In this document: positions 56,740-64,000 of the stretch, one piece after another
Layout of the letters: the number at the start of each line of letters is the position of its first letter
Position numbering within the stretch: position 1 is the first letter of the stretch
Assembly: GCA_036023115.1 (NCBI GenBank)
Contig: JAYKKT010000064.1
Span: 5,880,001-5,944,000, forward strand
Direction: 5' to 3'
DNA: 64,000 nt
Source: Brasenia schreberi
Taxonomy: Eukaryota; Streptophyta; Magnoliopsida; Nymphaeales; Cabombaceae
The notes under the pieces: model-generated
What the model saw: the letters and a program-made list of their open reading frames with translations, nothing else
Told to the model about the DNA's origin: nothing
Databases searched by the model: none
Made by a program: the position numbers and the translations under genes

Positions 56740-59700
56740 CAATACACTGCGGTACCACCAACAAGCTAGGGCTTGTCCCTTAGGAGGTTTGATGACGAAA
56801 TCATACTCCATTAAGAGTCTGCCATTTACCAAGCCTACCCGTTAGGATAGGTTTTTCAAACAAGTGCTTGATCGGGTCAAGTTTAGACACTATCCAAATT
56901 TCATGATCTAAGAAGTAATGTCTAAACTTTTGACAAGCTTATACCAAGGCCAAGCATGTTTTCTCCATGGCTTGATAATTTCTTTTATATGCCAATAGAG
57001 TTTTCAAAATGTAGTAAATAGCATACTCCTTATGGCTATCATCCTCATATTGAGCAAATAAAGCACCCAATGCATTCGCATGTATGGAAATATAAAGCAA
57101 TAATTGTTTTCCTTGCTTTGGAGGTTTTAAAATCGAAGGATTTACCAAATAAGTTTTTAATCTTTCAAAAGTTCTTTAGCAATCATCATCCCATTCGAAT
57201 TTCACCAATTTTCTCAAAAGTCTATTGAAAGGTTCACATCTTATTGCTAAATTGGAGATAAATCTCCTAATTACTTGGAGTCGACCCTGAGAGGCTTCAG
57301 ATTTGTGTCAAGTTGGAGGGTGGAGACATGTCTATGATGGCTCAACACTTAGAGGGATCGACCTTAATGCCCCTTTGGCTTATGATAAAATATTGGGTTC
57401 TAAGAGAAGATGATGTTCTACAATTCTAGGGTCTAAACCCAGCATGTTTTATAGGTCCATGCAAATATAGGATTTCAAAAATGCAGTGAATGATGTTCAT
57501 GCAAACATGCACATACTTTGGGTTAGACTCACTCCCTAAAAATCCCCTCCTACGGAATTTGAAGATTTTTCCCAGTCAAGGGTTCTATGAAATTCGGGAA
57601 GCTCGGAGGCGTGATCTTCCTCATGGATGAGGGGATCTTCCTCCTTGCTTTGATCATTCTCAAGCACTTAATTTCTAGGGAAATACTAGGCAAGAGAGAG
57701 GGGTTGTGCATGATGGACTTAGCCGATTTTGATTTGAGAATATATACAATCTTTGGAAGAACTTGGAAAATGGGGCCAATGTTTTTGAAATTTTTAAAAT
57801 TTTCAAATTTTGTCTTTTTCAAAAACTAGAAGGATCAATATAAAAGACTTTCTTTTTGAGGTTTTTTCTAAATAGAGAATAGAAGAATGAATATAAACAA
57901 TTTCCTTTTTGGAATTTTCAAGTTTTTCCAATGTTTTTGGATTTTGAAAGTTTTCCAATTTTTTTTGGATTTTCCAAATATATAATTTTTTTGGATTTTT
58001 TTTAGGGATCTTCCATCAATCCTACAAAGAAAACACCATGAATTAGATTCCAAACAAGAGATCTAAGTCATAGGTCTCGGTTTTAGGAGGTTCTAGGGCA
58101 CCCTTGATCCAAGTGGTCTTAGGTGGTGGCTCAGGGGGTATGGATGGGATGTAGCCCAATCCATGTCGACTTGGGTTAGGTAAAGGTAGAATGAGCTCTA
58201 GCCTACCTTGGTTATGGGCTCCTAGACCTTAGTATGGTGTGCATCCCATGTTTAACATCATGTTCCAAGGCTTCTTGAGTTTTAAAAAAAAATTGTGAAG
58301 TGGATGACCTTGGAATAGAGTGTTATGAATATCATGGATATACACATGATTTATTTTTGGTAGGAGCTAGGAGGTATGGATTGAAGATGACCTGGGCTTC
58401 CATAGGAGACACACGACCCTAGGTTTGGATGGCTTGGACTTGGGTGCCTCTAAGAGATGGACGACCTTGGCTGGGTGTGGCTTGGTTTCTCCTAGTGGAT
58501 GGATGCTGGGAATAGATCCTTGGTGCAACCAAGTGTGCCCCTAGGAGTCGATGGCTTGTGTTTATTTGGTTGCCAAGAGAAAACATGATTGATTCCTTAC
58601 ACTTTGGAGAGTTATGGATTCCAAGGGAAACCATGATCGGTCCCTTGGTGGATTTATGAAGGTTTATGGCCATAGGCTCGGGTTTATGATACAAGCCTAG
58701 GCTCGAGAAGACTTGTTTATGCATGGTAGGGTTAGGTGTACCTAGGATGTTGATGTATGCCTTAGGAGTAACCATGTCTACCATATTTTGAACTTTATTT
58801 CATCTTTTTTTCTTTTTGAAATTCCTTTTCTTGGTGCGGGACATTTGGCGCACCTTGAAAATCCACATTCGGGGAATCATTGAGTGGGTTTGTGGGTGCA
58901 TGAGTGTGATTCGATGCATCCAATGTATATAAATGATCTACCGATCCTACACTAAGAAGGGGAGGATCGAGTAGGGAGTTGATGGGGGAATGAGATTCGG
59001 ACATACCTTTTTCAAGCTTGTCTACCTTTTCATGGTGAGAGCAAGCATCCTTGCAGGCGTCTTGAGATCACTCTAGCTCATGCACGGCTTCGAGCTCCCG
59101 TTGCTTTTCGAGGTCTTGGATTTCATCCTCCAAGCCTACGTGTGTGCAACCATTCTCTTGTGAAACTTGTGAAATATGTGGGGTAATGCTCAAGGGATTG
59201 GAACCCATCGGAGCGAGTGTTTGTGAAACATTTGAAGTGAAGTGAATTTCATGACCCACTCTATTTGTGTGCTCGAAAATGTGGACTTCATTTTCAATTT
59301 TTGGAATTTCAAATTTTTGATTTTCAAGTTTTTTTTATTTTTGAAGATTTTCAAATTCTTTTTGATCTTTTGAAACATAAAAAACTTTGTTTGATTTTTT
59401 CATGGAAAATGGGATGTTTGGAGGATGGACAAGGTTAGATGATTCAATCTTAACACTTGCTGCACTTGAAGCCTCATTTTCTTCATCAGATTCTGGGCCC
59501 AATTTGGTTTTTCAGGTATGCTTTTTCTCTCTATGTACTCGAGATGAATTTTCATGTGATCGATGTGCCTTAGCCTTTTGGCTTAAGGCATTGATTTTTT
59601 TCTCCATTTCCCTCATTATCTCCCTTAGGGAAACAAGCTCTTCATCTCGGGCTTTAGAGGATTTGGAAAACCATTTTGAGACATGCGATGAGGATTTCCT

Positions 59701-59868
59701 CGACTTGTTTTCAGATGAATCATCTATGCTTGACATTGTTTTTGAAACCAATTTGTGCACAAAAAGCTATGAACACCACGATTTTGAAAAGCTTGGAATT
59801 GGAGATCAGCTAAGTTTGAAGTTTCACAAGACTCGAGTCCCACCGGGCGTGATAATTCTGTAGACACA
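56740..59868 (-). mobile_element. Ty3/gypsy relic: gag-like region and reverse transcriptase/RNase H junction
   Basis: Minus strand, right to left. Next to a primer-binding site (59831-59852) is a gag-like region with SKARDEELVSLREIMREMEK, a coiled-coil start at ~59660, and low-complexity K/F/N-rich stretches. At 57200-56740 lie the end of reverse transcriptase and start of RNase H: FNRLLRKLVKFEWDDDC, YLVNPSILKPPKQGKQLLLY, HANALGALFAQYEDD, NYQAMEKTCLALV, KFRHYFLDHEIWIVSKLDPI and FEKPILTGRLGKWQ. The order fits a minus-strand gypsy element with most of pol deleted between 57330 and ~58400. Many frame breaks. The + strand 158-codon frame at 59387-59863 is a shadow of this gag. Confidence 0.75.
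59831..59852 (-). other. Gypsy primer-binding site copied from a tRNA 3' end
   Basis: The + strand has TCGAGTCCCACCGGGCGTG, which is the T-arm and acceptor end of a tRNA. On the element's strand it is the complementary primer site, separated from the LTR by a short spacer. There is no tRNA D-arm or anticodon arm beside it, so it is not a tRNA gene. I cannot assign the isoacceptor by eye. Confidence 0.6.
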
Positions 59869-60600
59869 AAATTTTCACTCCAAGCCTATGTAGAGACTTT
59901 GAAATGATCATTTCTAATCTACTCTTACGCGAGCGTGCCAGCTAGTTTTTTTAAAAACTAGCAAAAGTATAACAAAATCTGACAAAATAGCGATTGTGGC
60001 TAAGCAGGCTCTTTTCGCTTTACGCCTTCTTGAACCGATGCTCAAGAGTCAGCCTAAGCGCTTAGAAACTTCAATTCTAAAGGTGGAAGACTCCAATTCA
60101 CGTGAAGATGTGGTGTTTTTCAAAGAAGAAATGAATGCACTTGATTTGAAGCTTTGAAATGCACAAGTTCTGAAAAACAGACTATTCTGTTTTGCAGCCT
60201 TGTTTCCCGAATTAATTTTAGTACCTACAGACCTCCTAAAATCATCAAAATTTAACAGGACTGAGGCTGAGATATGGAGGGTCTGTAGCACTTTACAATC
60301 ATGATTCAGAGTTATATTGATGCAAAATTAAATATGAGAAATACCTCTCCTCAGGTACCCGAAACTATTCTATCACAAAAATACAAAGACTCAAAGATGA
60401 GCCTATATCTCAGTGCTCCGAATTCCAAATTTAGTGAATTTGATCTTGATGGAAAGCTATGGATGTCATATTTAATAAATCAAAATTCATCAATTTTGGA
60501 GGTCTACAGACAAAGTTATGGGATAGAAGGTCAGGCTCTATTGCAGAAAAAACAGGTTGGACAGACAATTAACAGAAATTATTCCAGCCTTGCATAGTTT
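59869..60600 (-). repeat. Probable 5' LTR of the gypsy relic (outer edge uncertain)
   Basis: Begins TGTAGACACAAAATTTTCAC, so on the element strand the LTR ends in GTGTCTACA, a normal CA terminus, directly before the spacer and primer site. The outer boundary is not clear; 60600 is a guess based on a change in composition. No matching LTR is visible left of 56740. Confidence 0.45.
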
Positions 60601-62002
60601 TAATTACGTAATTGCACGACCCTAAAATTCTTAAACATTTTATTATGAGTGGGCTTGTGTGTGTAGAACATATGTGCAAAATTTTTTATCACTTTAAGTA
60701 GATATTCGGGAATTAAAAATACAATAATCAGCATATGCAGATATGAGAAAATCCAATTTCAGGTTTTTAGAAATATACGTGATGCAAACTCAAACGAATT
60801 GAAATTGCAACAACACAACATCACAAATTTAAATTGTTGAAAGGAAATGAAGGGAAATATCTGTATAAGCTTAAGCGTAGAGGGGGTAGAGAGTATACAG
60901 TGTTCTATAGAATATTTTGGGATAGAATCACATAAACAAACACATAGAGTGCGTGTATGTGAGAATGAAAATTCAGCAACTCTAATAATTATTACAACCC
61001 CTTTCAAATTGAATTAGAGGAGAAGAAGGATTAGAATCAAAGTATAAGGATACTTACAGCTTTTTCACCCAATTGTCGAGAATTCCAAGAGTGGAATCCA
61101 GTCTTCTTCCTCCTTTGAATGCCTCTCAAACTCACTACGGAAAGGGGTCAACACGGAGTAGGGCTGATTGGGATGGTTCTGTCCTCTTACTGTTCTTCGT
61201 TTAGGTACAACGGAGAGGCCAAACCAAGATTCATGCTCCCGGCATCAAACTCGTGACCTCCAACTTGTGAGTCGACATGATAGCCAGTGAATTATTGCCC
61301 TTCGCACTCTCTCCTCTTACTGTTAATGACTTGGGTGGGGTTTTGACTCGAAGCCAACCTGTAGGAAATCACTAGGGCCAGAGTTTGGTACCAAAAGATT
61401 AGATCGCCTAGTCATCCAGGTGAGCGTGTGATTTCAATTCTCCAAATTCCAAATCATAAATTGTGAAACAATCCTTCAAATACTCACATACATGGACCAG
61501 TGCCCTCTAAGATTGGAGAATTCACATATCTTCTGAAAGGACGCTTAACCTTCTGATTTGAGACCAACATTGTCGGCTTTGGCGATCGACCATCTTGCTG
61601 GCTTCATGGAGTTTAGCACCCTTCTGTCGACCCACTAAGTCTACAGTTAGTGCAACCGAAGCTCCTCTGTGATTTGAAACATTCAGTTCGTTTGAAATGC
61701 CGTTCAAAGATACCGTTCTTTAGCCACTTCTACATGGTGCGGCTTATCAACTCTTATTTTGGAGTTGGCTTTAAGATATTCTGTGAAGGCATTCCTTACT
61801 TATTCTAGCTTGCAAGCTATGACTGAATTTACCATATTGAGATTTTGATATTTTAAACGTATACCATCTGTACGAAGGGCCTGTGCAAGGCGGGAAGGAC
61901 AACAGACCTTTAGTTTTAGGAGGTTGCGCTAAGGAAGCACCATGCCAATGGACTCAGATGTTGAATCCGCAATGCAGAAACCAATCAAGTCATTATTCAG
62001 AA

Positions 62003-62083
<81 letters not shown>

Positions 62084-62253
62084 GGAGAAACCACAAAGGA
62101 ACTATCACACCCTGCGAACAATCAATCAAGAGCTGGGCCCTGTAACATTCTTAAGCCAGATTAGTTTTGTAACTAGGGAACTATCAACAGGTCCCTTACC
62201 AATACTGTGCATATAGGAACACGAGTACAGCAACGCACATTCCAAATTATTCT
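60601..62253. other. Intergenic with a long (TC)n microsatellite
   Basis: A pure (TC)n tract of about 38 units occupies 62006-62081; open frames over it encode only repeated Ser-Leu or Arg-Glu. The rest shows no gene. Confidence 0.5.
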
Positions 62254-62350
62254 TCAGTTATTTCGAGTCCCAGAATCAGCAACTAGCTTTGAATCTTCGT
62301 GCTTTGGAGGATCAAGTTGCAGATAGTAAAATGGTTTTGTTGGTTCTTCC
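62254..62350 (-). CDS. Last exon of an unidentified minus-strand gene
   Basis: Acceptor TTTTGTGCAG on the minus strand, then one base plus 31 codons (EEPTKPFYYLQLDPPKHEDS, KLVADSGTRNN) and TGA at 62256-62254. It joins in phase with the exon at 63175-63096. I do not recognise the protein. Confidence 0.6.
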
Positions 62351-63095
62351 CTGCACAAAACGCTTGAGCATATTACCCGACTATGCATTATAGCACCCAA
62401 CAGAAGTGGTCAAAATGGTGCTATTCAACTTAGCCAGGAACACCGACTTATATAATCCAATAAACCTTCTCAGGTCTTGGCATTTGAAGACATCAAAGAT
62501 AACATGTGTTCCGATTTGTCCATAGGATTACAGTTTTAGTCCATAAATGCAGCAAAATGTGTCTCGTGTGCTCGTCCATGTACTCTCATCTTCCCTAGTT
62601 TTTTAATCCATACTTATGATCACAAGCATGGATGTTCCAATTCTTCCCCAACATTTCATGAAGGAAACAGATTTAGAGTGATTGCATTAAGGGAAAATTA
62701 CTATATATACCATGAAATTTGAACATGAAAAGTTTGTGAACCCATGTTACTACCATTAGTTTCCATCGTCATACGGTTATGTGGACCAATGTTACTACTA
62801 TTAGTTTTCATCGTCTCATATGGCTGTTACCCCGACACTATTTTGCCTAACTAGATAAGCATAAGCTACCTCTAGAAGGTTTACCAAGAGAATAGAATAG
62901 AAAAGATCAGCATGCCCATACATCTCTCGCCCATATACCCTTCATCCCCATTCATGCCGTTGAACAGAAACAATGGAGAACGAAGTGAACTTATGGGGAA
63001 GAAGACAAGATAATTCCCATAATTACACTAAAAGATTGGCAGCATAACCTCTAAAACAGTGGAACTATGGAAGGTCATTCATGATCAAAACATAC

Positions 63096-63175
63096 CCAGG
63101 CTTTGAGCGCATGCATCTCCAGAAAAGCTTGAAAGGGCCTAGAACTGTTTTAAGTGGATTTCCTTCGAACCAAGC
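63096..63175 (-). CDS. Penultimate exon of the same unidentified gene
   Basis: Acceptor ACATTGTGCAG, 80 nt, donor GTATGT. It encodes AWFEGNPLKTVLGPFKLFWR and CMRSKP, leaving two bases that combine with the first base of the last exon to give Gly. The conserved-looking hydrophobic/basic text and both splice signals support a real gene. The exons further upstream must be beyond 63200 and probably outside the window. No damage is visible in these two exons. Family unknown to me. Confidence 0.6.
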
Positions 63176-63842
63176 CTGCACAATGTTTAAGAATTATGGA
63201 GCCTTAGGATATCCATTATTTCTGGGAAGCAGAATACAGACGAATACAAACTCTTTTACTAGAACACGTAATTCATAAAAGACAAAAACTTCTATAATAA
63301 ATGGGCTTTAGCAAATTGACAAAGAGAAAATCTTGGAACTGAAATAAAGTAATAGACCATCAAGATACAAATGAACGCTTACATAAACAACAATTAATGC
63401 CAATTTTACAGATATTGTTAAATCAATCATTTCTTATTCCCTTTCTTCACCGGAAGGTTACAATTACGAAGATAATGTTTTCTGAAGTCAATGACAACCA
63501 TTATAGTCCATGGGCTTCGAGAAAACGCAGATCAAACAGAAAGGATTGGGCTAGAAAAGTTAAAAATTAAAGACACAAAATGGATCTTTATGAAAGAATC
63601 ACAAGCTACAAAGGAATTATTCAAAGGCATGACAGGAGGGCATGACAAACTAGTGAAACAAAAGCTAATCTCGAATACTTAAAATCATAGTGGAACCAAA
63701 CAAATTCAACTTTCCCACCATGAGGGACAAAGAATAATCAAATCCCTATAAACAAAAATAGACGACTTCAGTTACCGTTACTCCAGTTCAACTGGAAACA
63801 ACGTACTTAATAAAATACATTAACATTTGTATTTTAATTTCA
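63176..63842. other. Probable intron of the minus-strand gene, no exon seen
   Basis: AT-rich DNA between the penultimate exon and the LINE at the window edge. I found no coding block on either strand. Confidence 0.4.
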
Positions 63843-64000
63843 TCAACATGCACAAAAGATGTCTGTGACAGAAATGAAGATGTTGAGATGGATGAGTGGT
63901 TATACAAGAAAAGACCGTATACATAATGAGGTTATTAGAAACAAATTAGGAGTGGCACCAATAGAGGATAAAATGAGAGAACATCGTTTAAGATGGTTTG
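63843..64000 (+). mobile_element. RTE-type LINE fragment running off the window
   Basis: The + strand encodes [40 protein letters not shown] and REHRLRWF, the C-terminal block of the RTE polyprotein, in one open frame up to the last base. It matches 51130-51290 of the other + strand LINE but has fewer frame breaks. The 3' tail should lie ~250 bp past the window. Confidence 0.88.

Noticed and set aside
59831..59852. tRNA gene
   Set aside because: Only the 3' tRNA half-like 19-mer is present. No anticodon or D arm fits around it, and it lies next to an LTR edge, so it is a primer-binding site.
59387..59863. 158-residue + strand protein
   Set aside because: It is the antisense of the gag-like region of the gypsy relic, which has better protein character on the minus strand.
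61883..62164. Ser/Leu-repeat protein over the (TC)n tract
   Set aside because: The open frames arise from the microsatellite and exist on both strands.
1..64000. CRISPR arrays, operons, bacterial or phage genes
   Set aside because: No regularly spaced repeats of that type. Introns, plant transposons and plant gene families show nuclear plant DNA throughout.

Overview
The window is nuclear DNA from a flowering plant. The evidence is a long intronless PLS-type pentatricopeptide gene, a plant-type DEM/VID27 gene, plant SEC13, short GT-AG introns in AT-rich DNA, and remnants of the usual plant transposons (Ty1/copia, Ty3/gypsy, hAT, RTE LINEs). I cannot place the species. Gene density is low: three gene models look intact, a few exons belong to genes I cannot name, and several gene relics lie between layers of decayed transposons.

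Layout. 1-5 kb: the last exon of an unidentified gene, then the PPR gene (2019-4982, +). 5-15 kb: non-coding DNA with hAT-type debris, one orphan terminal exon (7381-7572, -), copia and gypsy remnants, and degenerate exons of an unidentified minus-strand gene. 15-18 kb: an MSH6 gene fragment with a damaged Walker B region and several RTE LINE pieces. 18.6-24 kb: a decayed copia element on the + strand that carries a hAT-type MITE, then locally duplicated non-coding DNA.

25.2-41.3 kb: a DEM/VID27-like gene in two exons split by a 14.2 kb intron. The intron holds nested insertions: a minus-strand copia-type LTR element with both LTRs, a tRNA-Met-type primer site and matching GGTTG target duplications; inside it a hAT transposon; inside that a second hAT element with decayed 8-bp target duplications; and inside that a copia fragment. 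A 360-bp inverted repeat lies within the second hAT.

46.0-46.9 kb: SEC13 in a single coding exon. 49.2-56.3 kb: a six-exon minus-strand relic of CGI121, a KEOPS tRNA t6A subunit. It has two one-base deletions and a nonsense codon but keeps its splice sites. A piece of a biotin-pathway gene (BIOF) and an RTE LINE lie in its fourth intron. 56.7-60.6 kb: a gypsy relic on the minus strand with a primer-binding site and one LTR edge. 62.3-63.2 kb: the last two exons of an unidentified minus-strand gene. The window ends inside another RTE LINE.

The live genes look like unrelated housekeeping loci (organelle RNA processing, DEM growth function, COPII transport) with no sign of a pathway cluster. 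I found no new biological system. The most informative signals are the nested DEM intron, the CGI121 pseudogene and the clustered fragments of conserved genes. Several gene models rest on splice sites and homology recalled from family knowledge, not on searches.
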